Part shown: positions 43,491-55,348 of the stretch, one piece after another | Layout of the letters: every line of letters starts with the position of its first letter | Position numbering within the stretch: the first letter of the stretch is position 1 | Source of the DNA: Loripinus fragilis | Taxonomy: Eukaryota; Mollusca; Bivalvia; Lucinida; Lucinidae | NCBI GenBank assembly: GCA_964019695.1 | Contig: OZ026524.1 | Span: 16,410,509 to 16,474,508, forward strand | Length of the DNA: 64,000 nt | Reading direction: 5' to 3' | The notes under the pieces: generated by a model | The model's input: the letters and a program-made list of their open reading frames with translations, nothing else | What the model was told of the DNA's origin: nothing | Database searches by the model: none | Position numbers and translations under genes: made by a program

Positions 43491-46130
43491 GTTTAAACAT
43501 ATTTTATTGCCAAAATATTTACAGCAATGGGGTTGGGTCACAAGTTCTCACAACATTAGTTTCGACCCTTCCCCTACATTCTATATATACACAATAGCTT
43601 ATAAACATGGCTATATATACAAACGCATATTTTAACTTAAAGCAAAACAGATAGTAACATGAACAAGGCTATATCAGGATAATAAGTAAATAAGTAAATA
43701 AGCAAATAAATATAAAAGAAATAATCAATAAATAGATAAATAAATAAGTAAATAAATAAAATAAATAAATAAGGAAATAAATAAATGAAGATTAATATAT
43801 ATGAAAGAAGAAAAAATCGAACATCAGAATAGTAGATTAATAAATAAGTAAGTAATTAATATTGGATAATTGAAAGAAAAACATACAAAAAAAATAATAA
43901 TAGTACGACTGCCAGGAACCCCTTCAACTTGGGAATAGAACAAATTGATCATAAGTATACTTATTACTATACAAAATATGTTTCAAAGAAAACTTCAAGC
44001 AAAGAGTCAACTGGTTTTAAAACGCTTAGTAGCATGTATATATCTGTGGACAGCTCTGAACAGGACTATATTGTTTTCCATATTCAAATTAAAATTACCA
44101 CATAGAATCATATCAATACTTAATGGTTGGAAAACTCTAACTGTGTCATTAAAAACCTGCCGTTCCAGTGTAAACTTTCTACAATGAAAGAAGTAGTGGA
44201 TGGCGTCCTCTATCATGCCACACAAATCACATAAAGGATTATCACGGAGATGATTTCTAAAAAGGTCATTATTAAGGTTACTGCAATTATTTCGAAGTCG
44301 TGCATGCAATATAGAAATATATCTATTTCCTATAGTAAAGTGAGAAGGAGCACATGAGTTATTCAAACTTGAAGTAATATGTTTTTTAAAGGTTTGTAAT
44401 GTTGATAGATTTTTTAAGTCACCTTCAAGGGAGTTCCAAAGTCTAATGGAAGAAGGAATACATGATTTTTGTGAGATACTAGTTCTATTAAAGGGCACCG
44501 ATATATTTCTATTATTTCTCAGAGGGTAATTTGAAATTTCACTAACTAAAGGAGGAATTAAATCTTGTATATATGAAGGTACAATGCCATTATTTACCTT
44601 ATACATGAAAGATAGTTTATGTTGTTCCCTTCTTTTTGACAAAGATGTCCATCCACATTCTTTGAACAAGTTTTCTAATGACACAGATCTAGTTAAACCT
44701 GTAACAAGGCGGGCGGCTTCATTTTGGATTTTTTGTAAAGTTTGTGAGTCCTGTTCAGAGCATCCATCCCATACAACTGAGGCATATTCTACAACTGGTA
44801 ATAGAAAGGACATATACATTTGGTTGAGAGCATTTCTACTAATGGAGTATTTTAGCTTACGCATTATTCCCAAAATTTTAGTCGCCGATAGGACAATATT
44901 TTCTAAATGAGAATGCCACTGCCCTGTACTACTGAAGGTAACACCAAGATGTTTGTGGCTATCTACGAAATTAATTGGAATATTATCAAAAACAAGTTGT
45001 GGTAAGATATTAATCTTTTTAAGAGTAAATAAAACAGCTTCAGTTTTCAGGGGATTAAATGTTACTAGCCACTGTCTAGCCCAGTTTGACAACAACTGCA
45101 TATCATGGTTAATTATACCAGCTATGTCATCAATGTGTGCTGCAAAATAGAAAAGTGAGTTTTCATCTGCAAACAGCCTTGTCAAACTAAGAAGATGTTC
45201 AGCTATATCATTTATGTATACCAAAAATAAAAGAGGACCAAGAACAGACCCCTGCGGCACCCCCGCAAAGATAGACTTTAAACATGAAAAGCAAGACTTT
45301 AGACCAACTTTCTGCTTTCTTTGACTTAAATAACTGTTTAACCATTCTAAAAGTTTCCCTTCAATGCCATTTTGCCGTAGCTTAAATAAAAGACCCTTAT
45401 GCCAGACTCTATCAAATGCCTTTGACACATCACAGAACACAATGCAAGAAAACATATTATTATCAAAGGCCTGGCATATATTATGAAAGATATCAATTAA
45501 CTGAAAAACTGTTGAGTGGTGAGGTAAGAAGCCAGATTGATACTTGTATAGAAGATTGTTGTCAAGTAGAAAGTTATACATATTTTTAAAAACAATCCTT
45601 TCTTGCAGTTTACCAATACAGCTCAATAATGCAACTGGACGGTAGTTAGATGGCTGAGATTTATCTCCCTTTTTAAATATGGGAATAACATTGGCAATTT
45701 TCCAAATATCAGGGAATATTCCCTCTTCAAAAGATCTATTCATTAAAATACATAAGGGTTTTGAAACGGATTTGGAGACACCCCTGAGCATTTTATGGCT
45801 TATACCATCATCAGCACTTGCTTTGTTAGGGTTGAGAACTTCGATTGTTTTCTCTATTTCTTGTTCAGTGCAAATTATTTGAGATAGAGAGTTATCAGTA
45901 AGTTTAGTAAAAGGAGGTAACTGGGTATTTTCTTCATTGACAGTTGAGATAGAGGCAAACTAGTCATTCAAACAATTAGCTTTGTCCTGATCATTAAAAT
46001 GACATTGGTTGTCACCAGATGGAAGTGCTGAACATAAAGGAGGAATTGAAGAAGTAGAATTATTATTTTTGACAAAGTGACGAATTACTTTCCAAAATTT
46101 GCGTTTATCATTATTCTGAAAATCTGAAAA
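43491..46130 (-). mobile_element. 5'-truncated LINE with 13-bp target duplication
   Basis: TCCTTGTCGGTTA occurs at 43478-43490 and again at 46131-46143, exactly bounding the insertion. The 5' end is at 46130; the 3' untranslated region (43491-44006) contains a (TAAA)n-rich tract (43680-43795). The element sits inside one unit of the 170-bp tandem array, so the array predates it. The truncation leaves only the polymerase and tail, which is usual for target-primed reverse transcription. Confidence 0.93.
44007..46130 (-). pseudogene. LINE reverse transcriptase, 5'-truncated with stop and altered catalytic box
   Basis: Translation on the minus strand gives FQNNDKRKFWKVIRHFVKNN at the truncated start, then NDQDKANCLND, a TAG stop (45960-45962), and an open frame of 650 codons to 44007. 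Motifs include SNYRPVALLSCIGK, QSGFLPHHSTVFQ, CDVSKAFDRVWH and GVPQGSVLGPLLF. The catalytic box reads FADE (45162-45173) where active enzymes have FADD. The tail has CDLCGMIEDAIHYFFHC, a candidate zinc-binding word. It shares architecture with the intact LINE at 10.6 kb but is a different lineage (about half the motif positions differ). It cannot be autonomous. Confidence 0.9.
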
Positions 46131-47370
46131 TCCTTGTCGGTTACCAGGACATACATAAACGTATGAATGAGTTTGAATTTCGGTCAGATCCCATCACTGA
46201 CTACAGAGTTATCTTCCCTTGAGCATCTGAAAACTACACTTTCACCAGGTTTCCTCTGCAATTTTTATTCAGATCTTTTTAATACTTGCAGATAATCATA
46301 CTGGTAAAAGTATATTTCGATTTGCTGGTATTTACTGGTATTTACGCGTATTGCCGGTACTTCATAGATATTGGTGTTAAATCATATATAGAAAAACATG
46401 CCATATGCCTAAAGTACTATAGAATTAGACTATTTTTAAGTATTAGTATGCACATGGCGATTTATGTAAGCATTTAGGAATAGATTCGACATGGATCATA
46501 AAATTACCTGGATTGGCTTCTTATCTATTTTATCAATATCATTGCCTACGCGTGAATCGGGTATACGCCTAGATAAATACCTTTCTGCCACCATATTCAA
46601 AAAGGCTGTTCATAGCGATGATCCATAGGAAAGTTTTCAATATCAAAATCGTGAATATTCATTTTAAATGGAGAAAATTCTTACGGAATATAAGAGAATA
46701 AGTTGGCAAGTATATCTCATATGTGTTATGTTGGAATAAAATCACTGAATAACGGTTAATTTTCGTGTTAATTTGGACAAATTCCGTTGTGTACAATCCG
46801 CCATCTTGAAAATGATAACTCTTCCAATTTTACCACCGAAGTTGTCGGTTCTAAAGCTAATTAATGTGAGTAATTTGGATATATTTGACACTTGATACAT
46901 AAAGTACACATATTTCCTTACCAGAATATCAAATTTTTTAGCAAAAACAAAATAAAACCATGCAGTTAAAATGCTAGCAAAATCGTCTTTTTTTTTCGTA
47001 TTTTCACATAACAAAATGGCGGAAATGTCAGAAACCTAAACATTGCCTCTAATGTACACCAGGAATTTAAACACATTGCAGAGTTTAAAAGCGTGAAAAA
47101 ACATATCTTAAATAATAAAAGATGCTTTGTCAACCATAGATACACTTCATTTTAATCCCTTAAGCGTTTGGTTAACAATTAACAAGGGATTTGGTAGGGT
47201 GTCTATGAGAAGTAGTTATTTCTGCGACTGCGTTAAAATATCTCTTCAACCAAACCGTCTATTTTTTGAAGCGATATTCTCAACAGCTGTCAATAAATTA
47301 ATTGCCAATTAACAGATTTATGTCACAAAAATTAAATAAAGATACCAAATTTCTATTTAATTACATTATT

Positions 47371-47580
47371 TAACCCATTTACGCCGAATGGAATTTCCCA
47401 CTTTAGTCAATTAGACCACTCCATTTGCGTTTTAAGGGGTGTTGGGTAGCACTTTTATAGAACGTTCTGTAAGAATAAGCGAACAGTGGATACCCTGATC
47501 AGACGTTGTGTTTTGCGGTAGCCGATCTGGGTCTGCACTATTTGCCTATGTTTTACAAAAAGGACACTAGGATTTTCGCC
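47371..47580. repeat. MITE family AACCCATTTAMGCCGAA (copy 2)
   Basis: TAACCCATTTACGCCGAATG, GGAATTTCCCAC, TTTTAAGGGG and TGATCAGACG match copy 1 (37680-37890) in the same orientation. It is nested in the 2.3-kb element. Confidence 0.6.
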
Positions 47581-47741
47581 TAATTCCTTACTTTGTTTTC
47601 CATGTCCATGTAGTGTAGGAAGGCCTGATGCGTGTTCTTTTTTTCTTGGGTATTTTTTCCTGAGAACACTAGATTGTTTGGTATCAAATTGTAGCTGGAG
47701 AAATTCTCAGTTTATTGGCATTAAATTCACTTTACTACCGT

Positions 47742-48222
47742 CAAGGGTAACAACCTACGTCATAGCATTGATGTTGTAAACACGTAGTACGGAGCCATCT
47801 TTGATTTACATGGTCAGTTTTCCCCTTCGTAAAATTAAACAAATGAGTGTCTGTACAAACAAAGCAGTGCAGGCGGTGCCTAACATCACACTTGAACAGA
47901 ATATATAACGGTCACGCCCCGATATGCCGTTGCCTTTGTAATCATTCACCCACAAGAATCGAAGCGGGAGACACGAGGATAATTTTAGCAGTCACCCACT
48001 TCGATTTTTGTGGGTGAATGTTTACAAAGGCAACAGCATTTCTGGACGTGACCATTGTATATTCTGTTCAAGTGTGATGTTAGGCACCGCCTGCACTGCT
48101 TAGTTTTGACAGACACTAATTTGTACGACATTTACGAAGGGAAAAACTAACCTTGCAAATCAAAGATGGCGTCATACTACGTGTTTACAACACCCACGCT
48201 ATGACGTAGGTTGTTACCCCTG
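47742..48222. mobile_element. Foldback element, 481 bp, 5-bp target duplication
   Basis: The left end CAAGGGTAACAACCTACGTC and the right end GACGTAGGTTGTTACCCCTG pair with one mismatch. The pairing continues through TGTAAACACGTAGTA, AGGCGGTGCCTAACATCACA and TTGCCTTTGTAA to a short loop near 47990. ACCGT flanks both sides (47737-47741, 48223-48227). Nearly the whole element is one hairpin with some mismatches. No coding capacity was seen. Confidence 0.85.
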
Positions 48223-48789
48223 ACCGTTACCCCCAAGTTGCTAGAACATAAGGGAAAAAGTATGCTTACATGTATGGATCACAATATTTGTAAAGTGGTC
48301 AGTCAAATTATCGGATTTAGCTGTATTTCGACGCGGCAATCATTGGGAAACAATTATTAGCAAATCTATTGCAGTTTCATATCCAGGTAATTTTATGATC
48401 CATGGATTCGAGTACCGATCTGGATGATCGGTACTCGAATCTATTCCTAAATGCTTACATAAATCGCCATGCACATACTGAATACTTAAAAATGATCTAA
48501 TTCTATAGTCCTTTAGGCATATGGCATGCCTTTCTATATAGTATTAACACCAATATCTACCACTTCCGGTATATGAAGTACCGGCAATACACGTAAATAC
48601 CAGCAAATCGAAATATACATTTACCAGTGTGATAACTAGAACTGGCATAATATCTTATGTTTTTGAATAAATTCCTGGTCACTGTTTCAAATTCAGAGTT
48701 ATCTGCCTTAGAGCATCGTAAATTATGGTGTTGCATAACATTATGCTGGCTCTGAGGTGAGCGATGGTTGCCCATTGGGCGACTTGTTA

Positions 48790-48936
48790 AGTTATGTCGG
48801 GACGGACCTCTCTGGGTTGAATGAGTACTATACAAGGATAAACGTGTCTCAATGACACAACACAGTGATGTCGGTAAGGCTCGAACCCGCGGCCCATCGG
48901 TCTCGAGTCAATCAGGCTACCACTGTGCTCCCTAGG
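48790..48936 (-). mobile_element. tRNA-derived SINE, tail lost
   Basis: On the minus strand: box A-like GAGCACAGTGGTAGCCTGAT, box B GGGTTCGAGCC, then TGTGTTGTGTCATTGAG and ACCCAGAGAGGTCCGTCCCG. The CAAA tail is missing, where the module end abuts it. Confidence 0.8.
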
Positions 48937-50540
48937 CATATGCATTGACCGCTCATTTTATTTCAACCGGAGGGTCAATTCGAAGTTTTGACTGGATGGT
49001 ACATTCATGCACCTGAACTCTTCGGCTGCTTATCACCACTATATAACGTTTGCTGTATCTGGGGCCACACTGTTTGTCTGTCCTTAATGTCAGGGCCGTC
49101 GTCGTTTTTTATTGTGTAATACAGCATTATACTATTTTTTCTGTGAGGTCAGCCTTATTGATTACAAATAGAACTCGCTTCAAACTATAATCCTTTAATC
49201 ATAATTAATTTCGTTAACTCTGGTTTCAGTTTTTTTAAAACCCTATATTCTTAAACAATAAAAGTGGTACCACTGCTATTACAGACAGATCGAAGGCTAA
49301 GTATGACTTTTTTTACAGGGGCAATAAAGTGGCCCCATGAACGGTTTTGGTACTTTCTGATAAAATATTAATATTGATATTACGAGGGGGCTTCAATATG
49401 TAATGAGAACCCATTCATAATTCCATCCACAAACGCGTTAGGATTTTATGCTATATGCCAAAAGAAAGATCAAAGCGTGGCCGTTATAATGTGCAGGAAA
49501 CATTATTTTATCTTTCCAAATTTAATAAGTTACATACTTTTTAAAAAGCACACTAATATACACTGCATATATTTACATCCGAATTGTAAAAACTCATTTA
49601 AACAAAGGTAGAAAGGCATGCTGTATTTTCTAAATCAAACATTTAACATGCATGAATCACATATCCATTGTTTTCTGACTCATTTCCCCTTTATCTGCTA
49701 TAACGATGCAAACTTTTGACTGGTACAGATTTCTCGTGCAACGGTTTTGTTATGTTACCCCCTCTTACGTTGACGTCGTTTAAAGCAATGGACGTAACAC
49801 TAAAATACGCACGGTTCTTGAAAATCAGAAATTTGGCTTGGTACCAGAAAAGGACAATTTTGATTGTATCGAAGTTTCAATACCGACAGTGCATAGGCAG
49901 CAGACCAGTTAAACTGAAACCAATATCTAGGGATATCTCATCTGAGTGGTATACCATTTTCGTTTCCTATAATTTTATCGTCTGAAATTAGCCAGCTGTC
50001 TGATCCATTTCAGTGTAAGCCAGAGATGGCATTCTTTTAAGTGGTTTTCTTATTTCAAATGACGTATTTGGGGGTGCTTTATAAGTGAGATTAGATATGG
50101 AAACTTAAAAAATTGGCTGTATTACTTGGAAATGAACATCAAAGCGACCAGAAGAAATGTTACAAATGATTTTCGAATACATTTTTGCTATGTAATCGTT
50201 CACGCAAAAACGACTCTTGTCAATGGAATGCCACACAATGTAGCATCAAGGAGGAAATTAACCAAAATGGCAGCATCATTATATCATAGAATATAAAACA
50301 ATATCAAAGATTTTTGCAGTTATAAATCACCAGTATATGGAGTTTACCACACGAAGAAGCAGACTGAAAACATCCCTCGTTCATGTAGTTATCTGCTTTT
50401 GAAAACATTGTTTTATTTCATATCGCAGTGTACTTCAGTACCCCTTTTTGAAAGCGGCTTGTGTAAATTGGTTAAGAAGCTTGACAACTGCAATTTTATA
50501 TTTATCTAGCCAAGAAACAGACCTTTTAAAGAAAGTAATT
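48937..50540. other. Stretch without recognised gene; one half of a direct repeat
   Basis: The block 49240-49375 (GGCTAAGTATGACTTTTTTA, CAGGGGCAATAAAGTGG, TTTCTGATAAAA) is repeated at 50735-50875. Open frame 49716-49985 is unlike any family I know. Nothing else was supported. Confidence 0.4.
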
Positions 50541-50627
50541 ATGAAGTGTGTAAATATAAAACTTTGGGCTCTACTGGGCTGTTTTCATTGCATATTGAAC
50601 GCTCCTCGTATTCTTAGTTGTATACAG
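50541..50627 (+). CDS. Candidate first exon encoding a signal peptide
   Basis: ATG starts a 29-codon run MKCVNIKLWALLGCFHCILN then APRILSCIQ, ending exactly at a strong donor CAGGTAAGC in phase 0. A positive residue, a hydrophobic core and a small-residue end look like a secretory signal. A TATA-like word (TTTATATTTA) lies near 50490. No downstream exon was found, and splicing to the HS6ST exon would be out of frame. It may be chance. Confidence 0.25.
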
Positions 50628-50734
50628 GTAAGCCCCCTCTTGTGTCCCCTTTATCCTGTGAGATACTGAAACTGTCTCTTATCAGTTAATCCTTTAATGA
50701 TCTCTATTGGACAGGCATATAGGTCTTTAAAGAG

Positions 50735-50875
50735 GTAAATCCTGAGCAATAATAGTGGCTCTCTCCAGGGGTCTTACTGGGTAGATCAAAGGGCAAGTAT
50801 GACTTACTTACAGGGGAAATTAAAGTGGTCCTGTGAAAGGGTTAGGTATTTTCTGATAAAAGTGTTATTCTAGTC
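50735..50875. repeat. Direct repeat of 49240-49375
   Basis: GGGCAAGTATGACTTACTTA, CAGGGGAAATTAAAGTGGTC and TTTCTGATAAAAGTG match the earlier copy, about 1.5 kb upstream, with scattered changes. Confidence 0.6.
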
Positions 50876-50889
50876 TACTAAACTTAATT

Positions 50890-51400
50890 CCAAATTAAAG
50901 CTTAGACATAGGCCTATTGTCCCCGTGTTGCATATGCAAATTATCTAATTTGCATATTCATAAATATTTATTAAAACATTAAAAATGTGATTCACGAATG
51001 GGGGTATATGTACAAGATGAATAATATCTCAGCTGCTGTTAGTCATAGATTACTAAAATTTGTACTAAACGAAAGCTCAGACATAGATCTTTCATTCCAT
51101 GGTCAAAAATGCAAGTTATCATATTTGCATAATTCGCTGGTTCAGAAGATAACACACAGAATCCCTATTTTCGACATTTCAAAGTGCCGCTGTGACGTTG
51201 AAAATAAGGTCAAGATCATTAAAATTTATTAAACTCCTTCCGCCTTCCCAACAATGTATCTATGCAAGTTTGGTTAAAATCCATCCACTGGTTCAGAAGA
51301 TAATGCATTGAAACGAAGCTACGCAGATCTAGACGCCAACGCCGACGGGATCCGCACCAAAAACAATATATCCCTCTCCCTTCGGCTGGGGGACACAAGT
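50890..51400 (+). repeat. Module with terminal stem-loop
   Basis: Two diverged units share TTAAA..CCAC/ATTCAC and GGTTCAGAAGATAA-CACA words (51135, 51290). They are followed by CGACGGGATCCGCACC and a stem-loop, TCCCTCTCCC-loop-GGGGGA (51370-51394). The plan matches the other ACGG-type modules, but the microsatellite is reduced to GCCGACGGG. Confidence 0.45.
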
Positions 51401-51409
51401 ATGATTTAT

Positions 51410-51800
51410 GATAAAAAACACCAATTATTCTAAAGCAGTTATGACATTTTGATCTCAGAATTGGCTTGTCCCATACGTACGACAAATCGTTTCCGCGCAA
51501 TATCTTTTGGATACATTGGTGTATTGGATTCAAATTTGATACTCGGGTATATAATACAGGTCAAGTTCGATTTAGGATACAATCAACCTATTATTAACAA
51601 GAGTTATGACTCTTGATCTTAGAATTGGCATATCCCGTACGTACGAAAAAATGTTTCTGTGCGATATCCTTTGATCAATTTATATTTGATTCGTAAAATA
51701 CAGGTCAAGTTTGATAGATAGGATAAAATTCTATTATTAACAGAGTTATGGCCCTTAGTCTCAAAATGGGTTTCCTATCAATATCTTAAAAAACGAATTG
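51410..51800 (+). repeat. Tandem-core array, three units
   Basis: Units of about 155-190 bp share AGAGTTATGACTCTTGATCT-like, TATCCCGTACGTACGA, GCGATATC and ATACAGGTCAAGTT words (51435, 51600, 51745). No microsatellite or stem-loop end was seen here. Confidence 0.55.
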
Positions 51801-52639
51801 CTATGAATTTGACTAAACTTTTAATATATATATTTGCATTGATCAGCCAAAACGAGTTAAGTTCACCAATTCGGTCCTTTTGTGTCCCATCCCCATTTTA
51901 GCATGTAAACAGTGTAGTTTAGGTTTATGTCTAAAAAATAAAGTAAAAGAAACGCAATGGAAATGGTCAATCGTCATTCCTTACGACGTTTATCAACAGC
52001 AAGTGCCCCCAAAATTGTGCCAAAAATGGCATGGGATGTTTTGCCCCGGGATGTTTAGTCCGGCTCCCGATTTGTATTAATTTAGGGGCCCTGATTAAAT
52101 CAAACTTAGGAATCTAAAATAAAACCATCTGTGTCTCATTGAGGCATTTCAAGTTCAATCTCATAAATCTGTGTAAAGAAATATTCATTTTGTATAACTG
52201 CAGTGCGGCGGAAAAAAATGATAATTGATAAAATCGTTCCGTTTCAATCATGATTACGGAGATAAGCAGGCATGATTTATAGGGCATAGATATCCCTTTC
52301 GGAGCCTCGTTTACCTGTGTACAGGTGACATTGAATACCTGAGCGGCATATATGATGATTACACAAACAGCACAGTCATGCGATTTTTTTGAAATAATTC
52401 ATCATAAAATGACCAGAACTCCAAAAATGAACATTTATTTGTGAACTGGACAGGTAGGTGTATTTATTTTTTTCTCGATTTTAGGCTGATCAGCACTGTA
52501 GTTCGCTGTCGTGTATAAAATGTCATGCTGTATATAATGAAAAAAACAGGTCAGCTGAGCGATCCTCTCGGAGTCCAGCCTGTTTGATCTCAGATCTGAG
52601 CATCACCTTAGGGGGTACAAAATGTACATTACCTCAGGG

Positions 52640-52875
52640 GTAGAGCGCAGTGGCTCGGCAGAGCGTTCGACTGGATCGAAGGGTTGCTAGTTCGAGTCTC
52701 GCCGCCGGCGGAGTCACTGGATTACGTCCTACAAGAATTACGTCCTACCAGATACAAGAAGTGTCCTTGATCCAGGCACTTTATCCGCTGATTAGTACTG
52801 GGTTGACCCAGTAAGTCCCGTCCCGATATGACTGAAAAGTTGTTGACTGGGGCACAAAGAATCAAAACAAACGAA
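52640..52875 (+). mobile_element. tRNA-derived SINE with 12-bp target duplication
   Basis: AGTGGCTCGGCAGAGCGTTC and TAGTTCGAGTCTCGCC mark boxes A and B, and the tail is GGGGCACAAAGAATCAAAAC. ATTACCTCAGGG flanks both sides (52628-52639, 52876-52887). It carries a short internal duplication (TTACGTCCTAC at 52722 and 52739), making it about 40 bp longer than its relatives. Confidence 0.9.
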
Positions 52876-52887
52876 ATTACCTCAGGG

Positions 52888-53500
52888 AAGTGGCCTATAT
52901 AGCACGGATGGTAATCAGTGGTACCTCGGACCATGACCCTGGGTCCGAGGTGGCACTAGACCAAAGATTCAACGGAATTTTGACAGAAAAACCGTCATTT
53001 TTTTATTCCTTAATTAGCGATCTATGGAAAAATATTGCAATGCTATGATTTTACTTTATACCCCGTTAGAATTCACCGCATTAATATGCGGGATTGACAA
53101 GCCCTGCAACAACCCCTATGCTTTATAACTATACTCAGAAGAAAAAGTTTAGTCAGTATGTATGTTTTCTCATAAAATCAACAATACTGGATATATCATT
53201 GTCAAATTGTATACATGCGTTGTATTATCCTAACTTTACATGTATCCGTTTATTGTGTGAAAAAGAATGCCTCTATTTTACTGTATCAACCAAATTTCAA
53301 AATGCACGATGTGCACGTGCTGCGGTAAACCGACAGGGTTATTTTCTCATATGCTGTTCGATATTGAAAGAGAGTTGTTCCTATTGCAATAACCCGAAGA
53401 AAATTCAGTGTTAGCAAGCTTAAGTCGCCGTCCAGGCTATCAACAAATCACAGAAATACCGCTTTTTGACATCTTGACGCAGGTACACGTGTTGCTGACG
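52888..53500. other. Stretch without recognised gene
   Basis: AT-rich sequence. The open frame 53094-53414 shows no family resemblance. The boundary with the LINE remnant downstream is not clear. Confidence 0.35.
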
Positions 53501-53502
53501 TG

Positions 53503-55348
53503 TCACGCAGTTTTGGACGTAATAAACAAACACATTATCGTCTGCAAACACGTTTCCGACAGCCTGGCAGTAACATTGACAAGCCTCCGCCAGGGAGACC
53601 ACGGATAACGACACCCCTTGAAGTTAGGGTCATAGTAACGCCAATATGACGTAATCTTCTTCTCTTCTTCTCCCGTTAAGTGCAGGGCCCTCTCTGGAGC
53701 ATTATCGCACTGGATATTTACAAGGTGCATCTGAGGCGTGGTTAAAAACTGGTAAAAGCGATTTGAAAACGGATAAAAACATTCCTCAGTTGTATCAAGT
53801 AGTGATCGGGCAGCCCTCCCTTGAAGGTCTTCAAGGTTGGCGCTGAGACGAAACACTGGTAGCTGGTTCCAAAGGCGTATCCCTGATGGAAAGAAGGAGC
53901 ATCGATAGGCGTCGGTTCTACAGAATGGTTGTAGGTAGCGCATGGAGTTCCCTCGTGTACTGAGAGTGGCTGGATGAAGAAGAGATGTAGCTGAGATGTC
54001 AATAAGGCCGCATGTAATCCTGTACATCATCACCATCTTTGCCTCTTTCTTGTAGGGTTTCCCATACGAGGTTGGAAATCACTTCCGATACACTGCATGT
54101 GGTGCGGTAGTCCCCTGTGACGAATCTCGCAGCGCGGCGTTGGACACCTTCCAACTTGTTGATGCTGGACTGTGTGTAGGGATCCCAGGCTGATGAAGCA
54201 TATATGTTGTCTGGTCCTGAAGCTTTGTGAGGTTTTAGACCCCGTAGCAGTTTCTTCACTCCTGCTGTGCCGATCTCGAAGGCTGGGACACCAGGGAATG
54301 GGCTGGGTCCTAGTGACGGTAGGGAGGATGTATCTTCCTCTGTGAAAGCACCGGCAAACTGGTCGTTGAGGATGTTAGCTTTGACCTGAGGGTCGCTATG
54401 AGCAACACCGTCTCTTCTCAATGGGGAGATGCCGCTACTATCACATTTCTTTGCTTTAATGAAGGACCATAGCTTCTTTGGGTTGCTGTCATCTCCAGAG
54501 ACAAGGTCTTCAACATAGTTGTTGTAGGCTTTCCTGCAGTAGAACTGGGTCTCTTTCTGGAGGTTCTTGTATATCTCGATGTCTTCATGCGAATTGGTTT
54601 GCTGAGCTCTGCGATAAGCTTTTTTCTTGCGTCTAGAGAGTCTTTTCGCATTCCGGTTGATCCATGGTTGGCTGAATCTGGTCGAAGTCATTTTGGTGGG
54701 GACATTGTCTGTGATGGCTTGATGACACATATCCTTAAAGTCACCCCATAATTGGTTTATATCTGTCGACATCTTATTCTTTGCCACGAACGAAGCTGAT
54801 GCGAGACTGACACTCTCCTTCATGCCGACATAATTAGCACGCTTCCACAAGAAGATCTTACGCTGTTGTGGTTTACTGCGGATGGCTGAAATGTTGCTCT
54901 CAACAAAGACAATGTCGTGGTCGCTTACCCCTGGGACTGGTTTGCATTTCTGGAAAAGTGAGGGCCTATTTGTTATGAAGACATCCAGTGTGTTCCTTTC
55001 TCTAGTTGGGAACTTCACCATTTGCTCCGATCCATTGTCATATACAGTGTCTAAAAACAGTTGGTTTAGGCTGCTGGGATTGCTGTGACCATTAGCTGTA
55101 TTCTTTTCCCAGTCAATGTCTGGGAGATTGGCATCGCCAGCTATCCAGATGGTAGATATTGGGTGTGACTGGTAGAGGCTTCTGATATTGGAGCATATTT
55201 CTTCAGCATACGCCTGCTGGGCCCCACCATTTTGGGGTCTGTATAGTTTACCAACGATAAATGTGTGTTTTCCAAAACATTCAAACGATGCTGCTGTGAA
55301 CTCTGTATCAGTATCCATATCAATTTCTGTGCCATGTAATCGCTTCAT
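53503..55348 (-). pseudogene. LINE remnant: endonuclease joined to tail, polymerase deleted
   Basis: The minus-strand frame (to 53999) starts inside the endonuclease: KLYRPQNGGA, IWIAGDANLPDIDW, NTLDVFITNRPSL and VSDHDIVFVE, all catalytic-type words. A linker with QPWINRNAKRLSRRKKKAY leads to LKPHKASGPDNI, the first polymerase motif. This is followed at once by YASSAWDPYTQSSINKLEGV, a word that normally follows the polymerase. The catalytic FADD and neighbours are therefore missing, roughly 300 residues. A frameshift near LQERGKD (about 54030) moves the tail to another frame (MMYRITCGLIDI, 53503-54036). The 5' end is truncated. It differs from the two other LINEs here. Confidence 0.85.

Larger units (their letters stand above)
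46301..48627. mobile_element. 2.3-kb element with ~210-bp inverted ends
   Basis: The arms 46301-46512 and 48382-48627 are inverted copies starting CTGGTAAA-GTATATTTCGAT and including TTGCTGGTATTTACG, ATTGCCGGTACTTCAT and AAATGCTTACATAAATCGCC. The right arm carries an extra 16-bp-stem hairpin (GATTCGAGTACCGATC, 48403-48440). The target duplication is unclear: GATAATCA at left and GATAACTA at right are only similar. It holds a MITE (47371-47580) and a foldback (47742-48222). No transposase was recognised. Confidence 0.7.
41517..48790 (-). repeat. Tandem-core module invaded by a LINE and a TIR element
   Basis: The left edge, TTAGCTCACTAGAGCCGAAG then GCTCACGGTGAGCTTA, is a terminal stem-loop, followed by a CCGTCCGTCC microsatellite (41569-41578). 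About eleven units of ~170 bp follow to 43480, each with GTGACCACTCTAG, TTCTTGCAGGTAACAAGGAC and GCTGCCCTTGAGC. The array resumes at 46144-46300 and 48628-48740 and closes with GAGGTGAGCGATGG and CCCATTGGGC near 48755-48780. The interruptions are the LINE 43491-46130 and the element 46301-48627. Confidence 0.7.

Noticed and set aside
43945..45882. Plus-strand open frames over the second LINE
   Set aside because: They are shadows of the minus-strand reverse transcriptase.
49716..49985. 89-codon open frame
   Set aside because: No family resemblance, no splice borders, and composition close to that of non-coding surroundings.
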